Origin: JAIXWP01 sp049318685
GTDB taxonomy: Bacteria; Bacteroidota; Bacteroidia; Flavobacteriales_D; Sanyastnellaceae
Direction of reading: 5' to 3'
Assembly: GCA_049318685.1 (NCBI GenBank)
Contig: JBMOFW010000001.1
Coordinates: 1 to 55,073 of the forward strand
DNA: 55,073 bases
Shown here: positions 25,052 to 31,533 of the stretch, piece by piece
How positions within the stretch are numbered: the first letter of the stretch is position 1
How the letters are laid out: the number at the start of each line of letters is the position of its first letter
Program-made: the position numbers and the translations under genes
The notes under the pieces: model-generated
Seen by the model: the letters and a program-made list of their open reading frames with translations, nothing else
Databases searched by the model: none
What the model was told of the DNA's origin: nothing

Positions 25052-26366
25052 CGCTCGGAACAGGTAATTGAATCGCCTCGAATGCACTGCGCAAGTCCGA
25101 CTTGATATCATCAATATGCTCAATGCCCACCGACAGACGCAGCAATCCCGGCTCTACGCCCGACTTGCGCTGCTCCTCCACACTCAGCTGCTCGTGGGTG
25201 GTCGTTGATGGATGAATGATGAGTGTCTTAGCGTCACCTACGTTGGCCAAATGCGAAATCAACTTCAAACTATTCACAAAAGCGTCGGCTGCTTCTTTTC
25301 CACCTTTGACTTTAAAACTCAACACACCGCCAAAACCATTTCGCAAATATTTTTTTGCCTGAGCATTATAGCGTGACGAAGCGAGGCCCGGATAATTTAC
25401 ATACTCTACTTGCGGTAATTTTTCCAACCACTGTGCAATCTGCAAAGCATTGTCCACCGTGCGTTGTACACGAAGCGAAAGGGTCTCAAGTCCTTGCAAT
25501 AAAAGGAACGAGTTGAACGGAGAAAGCGCAGGACCAAAATCGCGCAATCCTTCAACACGGGCGCGAATGATGAATGCGATATTGGGCAATCCAAGCGGAT
25601 TTCTTTCACCGAAAACCTCCCAGAATTTCAATCCATGATAACCCTCACTTGGTTCTGTAAACTGCGGAAATTTTCCATTTCCCCAATTGTAATTGCCGCC
25701 ATCTACGATGACACCACCGATAGAAGTGCCATGGCCTCCAATCCATTTGGTAGCGCTTTCTACCACGATATTAGCACCATGGTCGAGCGGTCGAAAGAGA
25801 TACCCACCGGCACCGAATGTATTGTCCACAATCAAGGGCAAATCATGTGCTTTGGCTATCGCTGAAATTTTCTCAAAATCCGGAATATTGAATCCGGGAT
25901 TGCCAATGGTTTCTAAATAAATCGCTTTGGTATTGGCGTCAATTAAGGCTTCAATGCTTGATGGTTCATCCCCATCTGCAAAGCGTGTTTCAATGCCCAA
26001 GCGTTTAAATGCGACTTTGAATTGATTGTACGTGCCTCCATAAAGAAAGCTAGTCGAAATAAAATTGTCTCCCGCTTGAAGAATGTTATTGAGCGCAATA
26101 AACTGTGCTGCTTGTCCTGAACCCACCGCCAGTGCGGCTACTCCGCCCTCCAATGCGGCAATGCGTTTTTCAAACACATCCGTCGTGGGGTTCATGATGC
26201 GCGTATAAATGTTGCCAAACTCGCGCAATCCAAAAAGATTGGCCGCGTGTTCCGAATCATTGAACACATAGCTTGAAGTTTGATAAATGGGGACAGCGCG
26301 AGATCCTGTTGTCGGATCAACCTCCTGTCCGGCGTGCAATTGCAAGGTTTCGAATTGGTAACTCAT
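25032..26366 (-). CDS. metY: O-acetylhomoserine sulfhydrylase (aminocarboxypropyltransferase)
   Basis: A 444-residue PLP enzyme of the Cys/Met metabolism family that converts O-acetylhomoserine plus sulfide to homocysteine. The start MSYQFETLQLHAGQEVDPTTGSR and the length fit MetY rather than cystathionine synthases (about 380-400). The PLP lysine is in VESATKWIGGHGTSIGG (about 206), and GSGQAAQFIALNNI and SVGIEHIDDI are further signatures. It is the first gene of metY-metX-hom. A long leader upstream holds two Met/Cys-rich small ORFs and two terminators, so expression is likely set by sulfur amino acid supply. The gap from the last terminator to the ATG is about 28 nt. Confidence 0.95.
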   Translation of the reverse strand: MSYQFETLQLHAGQEVDPTTGSRAVPIYQTSSYVFNDSEHAANLFGLREFGNIYTRIMNPTTDVFEKRIAALEGGVAALAVGSGQAAQFIALNNILQAGDNFISTSFLYGGTYNQFKVAFKRLGIETRFADGDEPSSIEALIDANTKAIYLETIGNPGFNIPDFEKISAIAKAHDLPLIVDNTFGAGGYLFRPLDHGANIVVESATKWIGGHGTSIGGVIVDGGNYNWGNGKFPQFTEPSEGYHGLKFWEVFGERNPLGLPNIAFIIRARVEGLRDFGPALSPFNSFLLLQGLETLSLRVQRTVDNALQIAQWLEKLPQVEYVNYPGLASSRYNAQAKKYLRNGFGGVLSFKVKGGKEAADAFVNSLKLISHLANVGDAKTLIIHPSTTTHEQLSVEEQRKSGVEPGLLRLSVGIEHIDDIKSDLRSAFEAIQLPVPSDEEVFA

Positions 26367-26394
26367 GATATTTGGATTTAAATTTTTTATGGTG

Positions 26395-26428
26395 AAAAAA
26401 AAGCCCTCTGGTGTTTCCAGAGGGCTTT
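26395..26428 (-). terminator. Attenuator terminator T2 before metY
   Basis: On the minus strand AAGCCCTCTGG pairs with CCAGAGGGCTT around AAACA, followed by at least eight U. It lies between the second leader ORF and the metY start codon, so it must be bypassed for the operon to be expressed. Confidence 0.9.
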
Positions 26429-26448
26429 GTGATGTGCGGTGTTAAAAG

Positions 26449-26547
26449 TTAAAACGTACCACAACAAACAACCTCCGGCATTCGGGGAAGACAGCACATG
26501 CAGCACATCATATTTTTAAAATGACTCATCTCTTCGTTTCGTTTCAT
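26449..26547 (-). CDS. Met/Cys-rich leader peptide 2 (metY leader)
   Basis: A 32-codon ORF beginning MKRNEEMSHFKN and containing MMCCMCC, then LPRMPEVVCC and stop TAA (26449-26451). Six Cys and five Met in 32 residues is far from ordinary composition. It is read from ATG at 26545-26547 and ends about 20 nt before terminator T2. RNA segments within it could form a region 1:2 hairpin (CUUCC 26486-26490 with GGAGG of the CCGGAGG at 26472-26478). That CCGGAGG could alternatively pair with the T2 5' arm CCUCUGG (one G-U). It shares the FKNM...CC-M core with leader peptide 1. The interpretation is a ribosome-stalling leader; a metal- or thiol-binding small protein is the alternative. Confidence 0.75.
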   Translation of the reverse strand: MKRNEEMSHFKNMMCCMCCLPRMPEVVCCGTF

Positions 26548-26582
26548 TTGATTTAATTCACTCTTCACCTTCGCTTTGGGCG

Positions 26583-26615
26583 AAAAAAAAAGCCCTTCGG
26601 GTTTCCGAAGGGCTT
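26583..26615 (-). terminator. Attenuator terminator T1 between the two leader ORFs
   Basis: On the minus strand AAGCCCTTCGG pairs with CCGAAGGGCTT (11 bp, loop AAAC), followed by about eight U. It lies 27 nt downstream of the stop of leader peptide 1. Confidence 0.9.
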
Positions 26616-26642
26616 CTTTCTTTATGCGTATTTTTTAGTTCA

Positions 26643-26720
26643 TCATGCGCAAATGAAAGCTGCTGTCCTTCGGTGATCCGAGGTCATACAACACATCATA
26701 TGGCACATGTTTTTGAACAT
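26643..26720 (-). CDS. Met/Cys-rich leader peptide 1 (metY leader)
   Basis: A 25-codon ORF from ATG 26718-26720 to TGA 26643-26645, reading MFKNMCHMMCCMTSDHRR and ending AAFICA. It contains five Met and four Cys. An AAAGA stretch just upstream could serve ribosome binding. It starts 22 nt after a strong TATATTTG element. Just past the MMCCM codons, CCTCGG (plus 26678-26683) can pair with CCGAAGG (26667-26673, bulged A). CCGAAGG can alternatively pair with the T1 5' arm CCUUCGG. These are the 1:2, 2:3 and 3:4 pairings of a classic attenuator. Proposed role: stalling when Met or Cys aminoacyl-tRNA is scarce. Confidence 0.75.
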   Translation of the reverse strand: MFKNMCHMMCCMTSDHRRTAAFICA

Positions 26721-26742
26721 TCTTTGTCGTTTTGGCGTGCTG

Positions 26743-26776
26743 CAAATATAGAAACATGATTTTCCTTTTTTACAAA
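26743..26776 (-). promoter_or_regulatory. Promoter of the leader-metY-metX-hom operon
   Basis: On the minus strand TTTG (plus 26773-26776) lies 22 bp before TATATTTG (26743-26750), matching the Bacteroidota TTTG/TAnnTTTG promoter. Transcription would start near 26736, giving a leader of about 370 nt before metY. Confidence 0.75.
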
Positions 26777-26824
26777 TTATTTTTGTTAAATCTCTAAAAC
26801 CCTTATCCAACAAGGCTTTCGGAA

Positions 26825-26952
26825 GATCGAGAGATCGTGTGGTCGTGTGATCAGTTGATCTAATGATCTATTGACCTAACGATCTATTGATCTCCCCTTC
26901 TACCTCTATCACACTAGCATTCTAGCACACTAGCACACTTTCTTGATCTGGA
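26825..26952. repeat. Octamer array F (16 units in phase, GATCTATT drifting to ACTAGCAC)
   Basis: From 26825 every eighth base starts a related unit: GATCGTGT, GATCAGTT, GATCTAAT and GATCTATT (nine units beginning GATC or near), then units such as ACTAGCAT and ACTAGCAC in the same phase. It fills the gap between the divergent metY promoter and yceI and runs into the FNR-type box. It is the only array here with an 8-bp period. Confidence 0.75.
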
Positions 26953-26956
26953 TCAA
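26943..26956 (+). promoter_or_regulatory. FNR/CRP-type operator TTGATCTGGATCAA upstream of yceI
   Basis: A perfect match to the FNR consensus TTGATnnnnATCAA, extended to an 18-bp inverted repeat (26941-26958). Its centre is about 44 bp upstream of the transcription start predicted from CACCTTTG (26980-26987), close to the class II activator position. Confidence 0.7.
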
Positions 26957-26979
26957 GAGAACTTCTATCATTTACCTTC

Positions 26980-26987
26980 CACCTTTG
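26980..26987 (+). promoter_or_regulatory. CACCTTTG promoter-like element of yceI
   Basis: One base from TAnnTTTG (C for T), 24 nt before the yceI ATG. A weak -7 element would fit a gene that needs activation from the upstream FNR-type box. Confidence 0.4.
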
Positions 26988-27011
26988 CATCAACAAAAAA
27001 TAAAAAACACC

Positions 27012-27542
27012 ATGTCAAAAACACAATGGAATTTAGATCCAACGCACAGCGAAATTGGATTCAAAGTAAAACACCTTATGATCACCAATGTATCGGGTTC
27101 ATTCGGTAAATTCAATGCTTCTGCGAAAACAGAAGGTGATGATTTCACTTCTGCGGAAATCGAATTCTCTGCAGAGATTGATTCAATCAATACCGGCAAC
27201 GAACAACGTGATGGTCACTTGAAAAGCCCAGATTTCTTCGATGCTGCAAGTCACCCAACACTCAACTTTGTTTCTACAAAAGTGGAAAAGAAAGACGACG
27301 AAAACTATACAGTACATGGTAACCTTACTGTACGTGGCGTGTCGAAGCCTGTAGCGTTGAATGTTGAGCATGGCGGAATCGGTAAAGATCCTTGGGGAAA
27401 TGAAAAAGCTGGTTTCAGCATCAGCGGAAAAATCAACCGTGCAGAATTCGGATTGACTTGGAATGCGCCGCTCGAAGCAGGTGGTGTTTTGGTTTCTGAA
27501 GATGTGAAAATCAACGGCGAACTCCAATTGGTTCGCGGTTAA
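27012..27542 (+). CDS. yceI: YceI family protein
   Basis: A 176-residue lipocalin-like protein of the YceI family, which binds isoprenoid-type lipids. Family features are WNLDPTHSEIGFKVKHLMITNVSGSFGKF at the start, then HLKSPDFFDAASHPTLNFVS and VRGVSKPVALNVEH. There is no signal peptide, so this member appears cytoplasmic, unlike E. coli YceI. Start MSKTQWNLDPTHSE is chosen by family fit; the open frame upstream runs through the operator. A perfect FNR-type box upstream suggests oxygen or nitric-oxide responsive control. The physiological role of cytoplasmic YceI proteins is not established. Confidence 0.92.
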   Translation: MSKTQWNLDPTHSEIGFKVKHLMITNVSGSFGKFNASAKTEGDDFTSAEIEFSAEIDSINTGNEQRDGHLKSPDFFDAASHPTLNFVSTKVEKKDDENYTVHGNLTVRGVSKPVALNVEHGGIGKDPWGNEKAGFSISGKINRAEFGLTWNAPLEAGGVLVSEDVKINGELQLVRG

Positions 27543-27559
27543 ACATTGTATTAGTTTTG
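27528..27559 (+). promoter_or_regulatory. Promoter of pth (TTG-N21-TAGTTTTG)
   Basis: TTG at 27528-27530 and TAGTTTTG at 27552-27559 are separated by 21 bp, within the normal Bacteroidota range. The -7 element ends exactly 4 nt before the pth ATG, so the transcript would be leaderless or nearly so. Confidence 0.6.
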
Positions 27560-27563
27560 TCCT

Positions 27564-28127
27564 ATGAAATTTTTGATTGTAGGACTCGGGAATATCGGAT
27601 CTGAATACGAAAATACCCGTCACAATATTGGATTTAAAATAGTGGAGCACCTCGCGTCAAACGCAGGTGCTTCATTTGTTACAGGCCGTTACGCAGCGAT
27701 GTGCGAAATGCGTCATAAAGGCAAAACCTTTATACTTATCAAGCCTTCGACGTACATGAACCTCTCCGGCAACGCAGTGCGTTATTGGATGCAGGAAGAA
27801 AAAATTTCTATTGAAAATGTATTGGTCATCACCGATGATCTTGCTCTGCCCTTCGGCAAATTGCGCATGCGCGGCAAAGGCAGTGATGGCGGGCACAACG
27901 GACTGAAGCACATTCAACAAATACTGAATACAGATGCCTATGCGCGACTTCGCTTTGGTGTAGGCGCCGAATTCTCGAAAGGCCAACAAGTGGATTATGT
28001 ACTGGGGGAATGGAATGATGAAGAGAAAAAAACCTTACAAGAACGCATTGAGGTGGCCGCAAAAGGAGTCTTGAGTTTCGGGCTGATAGGCCTAGCTCGC
28101 ACGATGAACGACGTGAATACTAAATAA
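27564..28127 (+). CDS. pth: Peptidyl-tRNA hydrolase
   Basis: A 187-residue enzyme that recycles peptidyl-tRNA by cleaving the ester bond. The start MKFLIVGLGNIGSEYENTRH contains the catalytic His20 and the family NTRHNIGF box. ITDDLALPFGKLRMRGKGSDGGHNGLKHI carries the second signature, including the conserved Asp. Length is typical. It is expressed from its own promoter with practically no 5' leader, and is convergent with the putative anti-sigma gene (2-nt gap). Confidence 0.97.
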   Translation: MKFLIVGLGNIGSEYENTRHNIGFKIVEHLASNAGASFVTGRYAAMCEMRHKGKTFILIKPSTYMNLSGNAVRYWMQEEKISIENVLVITDDLALPFGKLRMRGKGSDGGHNGLKHIQQILNTDAYARLRFGVGAEFSKGQQVDYVLGEWNDEEKKTLQERIEVAAKGVLSFGLIGLARTMNDVNTK

Positions 28128-28129
28128 TC

Positions 28130-29338
28130 TCATTTACGATAACGCACATATTCGAAGCGTCCAATTCGGATACGAAATACCTTCCGTTGCTCGTCTTTTT
28201 CTGATTCAATATCCACGGGCAAATCCAATTCTTTACTGGTTTTGTTTACATTTTTCTTGAACCAAGAAGACGTAAACTCTTGCTCTGGATAATCCTCGCC
28301 GCCCCACAAGGCTTTCTTTGCTTTATCCTCTGCAAAATCCCAAATACCGTTGTACTCTTTTGCGCTTTTGCGTTTTGCGGACGCTGTAGTATAGGCAGCG
28401 GCGCTTTGTGTTCCAAGGTCGGGGTTCAGGATTCGGGGTTCAGGGTTCTGAGTATTGGGTTCGGGAATCTGCGTATTCGAGTCGGAATTCGGATTTTGAG
28501 CCACGTCATTGTGTTCCATCTCAAATGGATTTGATTCAATGATTGGAGCTTTATAAGGCTCCTGAGTGGGAGTGGCTTTGTCGTGCGGATGGCGAACGGT
28601 GTGAACGTTAGTCTGAGGATTCGCAGGCATTGCCACTTCACCCGCGCTATCCTTCGCATTTTGATGCGTTGTCCCTTGAACTGCGCGACCAGGATTCTCC
28701 GCTACGGAAGCGGGAGATGGATCATTTGGCCCATTCATCCACAAAAGCGCCGCAATCGCCGCTGCTGCAGAGGAATAATAAAATGCCCTTTTCAGTGTAA
28801 ATACTTTTGCGCCTTCTTGCACAGAAGTCATCGGAACGACCGTTGCCCCTTTTTGAAAGAGCGCGGCTTTGTGCTCAAAAATGATGATTGGGGCAACGAG
28901 CTTTGGTAAAACAATCGCACCATGTGCTCCGCGAAGCACGGCCAAATCAGCGCGTTTCGCTTTGCGTACACCATAGCCCGGAAGCAAGTTCCAATACAAT
29001 GAGCGCTCTTGTTGGTACAACGATGCTTTCGCATCAAATACTAAGGCTTCACCTTTCAAACGTGGCAATACAATAGGACGGAGGCCCTCATGCTTTTCTT
29101 TAGCTACAGGCGGAAATGCCGGTTTTTCGCCAGGTGCTTGGGCTTTGTACAAATCTAATTTTTCAACCGAATGATCATTCGGTATGTTGAAATGAACATC
29201 ACTTAAGCCATCGAGTTCTGCTGCCAAATCGGGATGAGCCACAAGAAACGCTTCGACCTGTTGGCGCAGATCGACAGAAAGCGTCCCATCGATATAATCG
29301 ATAAAGTACACTTCGTAATTGTCTCTTGTAATCATCAT
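28130..29338 (-). CDS. Putative anti-sigma factor (single-pass membrane protein)
   Basis: A 402-residue protein whose gene overlaps the ECF sigma gene by 4 nt, the usual arrangement of a sigma/anti-sigma pair. The N-terminus (NYEVYFIDYIDGTLSVDLRQ, then VEAFLVAHPDLAAEL) has the look of the anti-sigma helical domain without a zinc motif. A membrane segment lies at about 188-205 (YYSSAAAAIAALLWM). The rest would be periplasmic, with low-complexity Pro/Asn/Thr sequence and a basic C-terminal patch (RKVFRIRIGRFEYVRYRK). Residues encoded by 28410-28493 form a heptapeptide-like repeat derived from heptamer array G. The gene also has a perfect copy of the 18-bp palindrome. The function is inferred from context; no family is recognised. 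Confidence 0.7.
   Translation of the reverse strand: MMITRDNYEVYFIDYIDGTLSVDLRQQVEAFLVAHPDLAAELDGLSDVHFNIPNDHSVEKLDLYKAQAPGEKPAFPPVAKEKHEGLRPIVLPRLKGEALVFDAKASLYQQERSLYWNLLPGYGVRKAKRADLAVLRGAHGAIVLPKLVAPIIIFEHKAALFQKGATVVPMTSVQEGAKVFTLKRAFYYSSAAAAIAALLWMNGPNDPSPASVAENPGRAVQGTTHQNAKDSAGEVAMPANPQTNVHTVRHPHDKATPTQEPYKAPIIESNPFEMEHNDVAQNPNSDSNTQIPEPNTQNPEPRILNPDLGTQSAAAYTTASAKRKSAKEYNGIWDFAEDKAKKALWGGEDYPEQEFTSSWFKKNVNKTSKELDLPVDIESEKDEQRKVFRIRIGRFEYVRYRK
28410..28493. repeat. Heptamer array G (12 units, consensus GTTCGGG) inside a coding region
   Basis: Twelve contiguous 7-mers (for example GTTCAGG, ATTCGGG, GTTCTGA, GTTCGGG) lie inside the putative anti-sigma gene. The total of 84 bp is a multiple of 21, so the frame is kept. 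The protein shows 7-residue periodicity (IPEPNTQ, NPEPRIL, NPDLGTQ). Confidence 0.8.
29166..29183. repeat. Dispersed 18-bp palindrome, copy 5 (perfect, ACCGAATGATCATTCGGT)
   Basis: A fully symmetric copy, inside the putative anti-sigma gene, encoding I-P-N-D-H-S-V on the minus strand. Confidence 0.75.
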
Positions 29339-29826
29339 AATACGTTTTCGATTTTGCCTATATAGGCTTTTAGCGCTACACGGGCACGGTAAATATACAC
29401 CTTCACTTGCGATTCGTTCAATCCGGTGATCTCTTCGATTTCTTCATAGCTATATCCTTCATAGTCGCGAAGCATAATCACACTTTTTTGAATGGGAGGC
29501 AATGTTTCCAAGGCTTCATTCAACACTTGTTGCAAATCACTGTATTGCCTTTCGGTGGCACTCAGTCCTGTTCTCATTGCATCTGACTGATAGTCAAGTT
29601 GTCTTTTGTCACGACGCATACCATCAATCATCGTGTGATAACCGGAGGTAAAGATGTACGATTTGGCTTTCTCAAACGACACCTCATCCACCTTCAGCCA
29701 GAGCTTAGTAAATGTATCTTGCACTAAATCACGCGCTTTGTCCTTGTCTCTTACGTTTTTCAGCAAGAAACGGTACAAGGCATCGGAATGCAATTCGACA
29801 CATTTATTGTACTCGGCAGTGGTCAT
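29335..29826 (-). CDS. RNA polymerase ECF-type sigma factor
   Basis: A 163-residue sigma-70 family ECF factor. Region 2 has FLLKNVRDKDKARDLVQDTFTKLW, with the -10-recognition part in KAKSYIFTSGYHTMIDGMRR. Region 4 has LETLPPIQKSVIMLRDYEGYSYEEIEEITGLNESQVKVYIYRARVAL (shortened: LPPIQKSVIMLRDYEGYSYE then the HTH). The start is ATG 29824-29826 (MTTAEYNKC); a TTG one codon upstream is in frame but less likely. Its stop overlaps the start of the putative anti-sigma gene (ATGATGA). The pair probably responds to an envelope signal; the regulon is unknown. Confidence 0.93.
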   Translation of the reverse strand: MTTAEYNKCVELHSDALYRFLLKNVRDKDKARDLVQDTFTKLWLKVDEVSFEKAKSYIFTSGYHTMIDGMRRDKRQLDYQSDAMRTGLSATERQYSDLQQVLNEALETLPPIQKSVIMLRDYEGYSYEEIEEITGLNESQVKVYIYRARVALKAYIGKIENVL

Positions 29827-29873
29827 CAAAGGGGCTTTTTCACTTGTAGGACGATCAACGTAAAGGAAAGTTA

Positions 29874-29907
29874 CAAAAAAAAAGCCGCTCCCTTGGGAAC
29901 GGCTTTT
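29874..29907 (-). terminator. Intrinsic terminator of rplY
   Basis: On the minus strand GCCGTTCCC pairs with GGGAGCGGC (one mismatch) and is followed by a run of T, about 20 nt after the rplY stop. Confidence 0.8.
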
Positions 29908-29924
29908 CTGTATTCGAAAAAAGA

Positions 29925-30521
29925 CTATTTCTTCTTTTTCTTTCCGTCGTCTGCACCAGCATTGTCAGCAGCGATAGACGCACGAGTAGCTTGAACAGCA
30001 ACCACCGCAGAAGCATCAGCCTCAGCGAAACGGCAACCTGGGATGCTGATTTCGCGAACGCGGATCATATCCCCGATTTTCAATGGAGTAATATCAACAG
30101 TAATAGCCTCTGGCAAAGCATCAGGCAAACCGATGATACGCATCTTACGGTAGTTTTGAACGAGTTTACCACCCGCTTTCACCCCTTCAGAGCTTCCGGT
30201 AACACGCACAGGCAAAGCTGTTTTCACTTCTTTACCAGGAACCAATTCGAGCAAGTCGATGTGGGTTACACGGTCAGTAACCGGATGTTGTTGTTTTTCT
30301 TGCATTACAGTAGCGTAAGATTTTCCATCAATTTCGAGGTTGATTTGGAAAGTCTCAGGCTGACGGAGGAGTTTGATCAAGTCCATTTCGCTAACGCTGA
30401 AATGAATTTGGTTGCTACCACCGTAAAGTACCCCTGGAACGCGCCCACTTCTGCGCAATTCTGTAGCACCTTGTCTTCCTACGTTCTCGCGAAGAGAACC
30501 GCTCAAACTAATTTGCTTCAT
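29925..30521 (-). CDS. rplY: 50S ribosomal protein L25/general stress protein Ctc
   Basis: A 198-residue 5S rRNA-binding ribosomal protein of the long L25/TL5/CTC type. The N-terminal L25 domain starts MKQISLSGSLRENVGRQGAT and contains RRSGRVPGVLYGG. The C-terminal TL5 beta domain (about 95-180) has HIDLLELVPGKEVKTALPV and PDALPEAITVDI. The acidic then lysine-rich tail (DDGKKKKK) is common in Bacteroidota. It lies 14 nt after prs and is co-transcribed with it, a frequent pairing in bacteria. Confidence 0.97.
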   Translation of the reverse strand: MKQISLSGSLRENVGRQGATELRRSGRVPGVLYGGSNQIHFSVSEMDLIKLLRQPETFQINLEIDGKSYATVMQEKQQHPVTDRVTHIDLLELVPGKEVKTALPVRVTGSSEGVKAGGKLVQNYRKMRIIGLPDALPEAITVDITPLKIGDMIRVREISIPGCRFAEADASAVVAVQATRASIAADNAGADDGKKKKK

Positions 30522-30535
30522 GATGATTTATTTGT

Positions 30536-31477
30536 TTATGAAATAATAAAATGCGAACTAATACTTCTGTTTTCCAACAAGTTGTGCAACACATCTGCAA
30601 ACAACTTGGAAACGCCCAACACCTTGATCTTATCTTTCTGCACACCATCTTTCAAAGGAATGCTATCTGTCACGATCAATTCGGTCAATACTGAATTTTG
30701 GATACGTTCATACGCTTGACCGCTCAACACCGGGTGTGTGCAAATCGCGCGAACACTCAAAGCACCATTTTCAAGCATCATCTCTGCTGCTTTGCACAAG
30801 GTGCCCGCGGTGTCTACCATATCATCAATCAATACGACATTCTTACCAGTTACATCACCGATTACGGTCATGCTTTCTACTTGATTCGCCACTTTGCGTT
30901 GTTTGTAGCAAATGGCCAAATCCACTCCGAGGATTTTTGCATAAGCATTAGCGCGCTTTGTTCCTCCAGTATCCGGAGCGGCAATGACCAAATCCGGAAT
31001 ATTCATGGCTTGCAAATGCGGGATGAAAATGGTGCTTGCATAGAGGTGATCTACTGGCACTTCAAAAAACCCTTGAATTTGTTCGGCATGGAGATCCATG
31101 GTAATGACGCGGTCAACACCAGCGGCAGTCAATAGATTCGCCACCATTTTTGCACCAATAGCAACACGTGGCTTGTCTTTTCTGTCTTGGCGGGCGAAAC
31201 CGAAATACGGCATTACCGCTACAATGCGCTTTGCTGATGCGCGCTTGGCAGCATCAATCAAGAGTAATAATTCAAATAAATTGTCGGTAGGTGGGAAGGT
31301 AGATTGGACGATAATCACGTCCTTTCCGCGTACCGTTTCTTCAATAGATGGTTGGAATTCACCATCACTAAAGCGCTGCAGGATTACGTTACCCAGAGAG
31401 GTTTCCATCGCTGCTGCAACGCCTTCTCCCATATAGGTAGAAGCTGATCCGGCCAATATTTTGAACATCTCGTTCAT
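30536..31477 (-). CDS. prs: Ribose-phosphate pyrophosphokinase
   Basis: A 313-residue enzyme making PRPP from ribose 5-phosphate and ATP. The start MNEMFKILAGSAS gives the usual length; an alternative Met three codons later also fits. Signatures: FSDGEFQPSIEETVRGKDVI, the flexible loop DRKDKPRVAIGAKM, the ATP-site MDLHAEQIQGFF, and the PRPP-binding VVLIDDMVDTAGTL. A TTG-N22-TATCTTTG promoter lies just upstream, overlapping the 3' end of the CPBP gene. Co-transcribed with rplY. Confidence 0.96.
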   Translation of the reverse strand: MNEMFKILAGSASTYMGEGVAAAMETSLGNVILQRFSDGEFQPSIEETVRGKDVIIVQSTFPPTDNLFELLLLIDAAKRASAKRIVAVMPYFGFARQDRKDKPRVAIGAKMVANLLTAAGVDRVITMDLHAEQIQGFFEVPVDHLYASTIFIPHLQAMNIPDLVIAAPDTGGTKRANAYAKILGVDLAICYKQRKVANQVESMTVIGDVTGKNVVLIDDMVDTAGTLCKAAEMMLENGALSVRAICTHPVLSGQAYERIQNSVLTELIVTDSIPLKDGVQKDKIKVLGVSKLFADVLHNLLENRSISSHFIIS

Positions 31478-31500
31478 GACAACCCTTGTTTTAAGGGCCG

Positions 31501-31533
31501 CAAAGATAGTCTTTTTTCTTAAGATTCTATCAA
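31501..31533 (-). promoter_or_regulatory. Promoter of prs-rplY (TTG-N22-TATCTTTG)
   Basis: On the minus strand TTG (plus 31531-31533) and TATCTTTG (plus 31501-31508) are 22 bp apart. The -7 element is 23 nt before the prs ATG at 31477. Confidence 0.65.

Noticed and set aside
26367..26776. SAM riboswitch (S-box) upstream of metY
   Set aside because: The leader lacks the conserved S-box core and P1-P4 layout. Its two hairpins are plain terminators tied to small ORFs, so attenuation by translation fits better.
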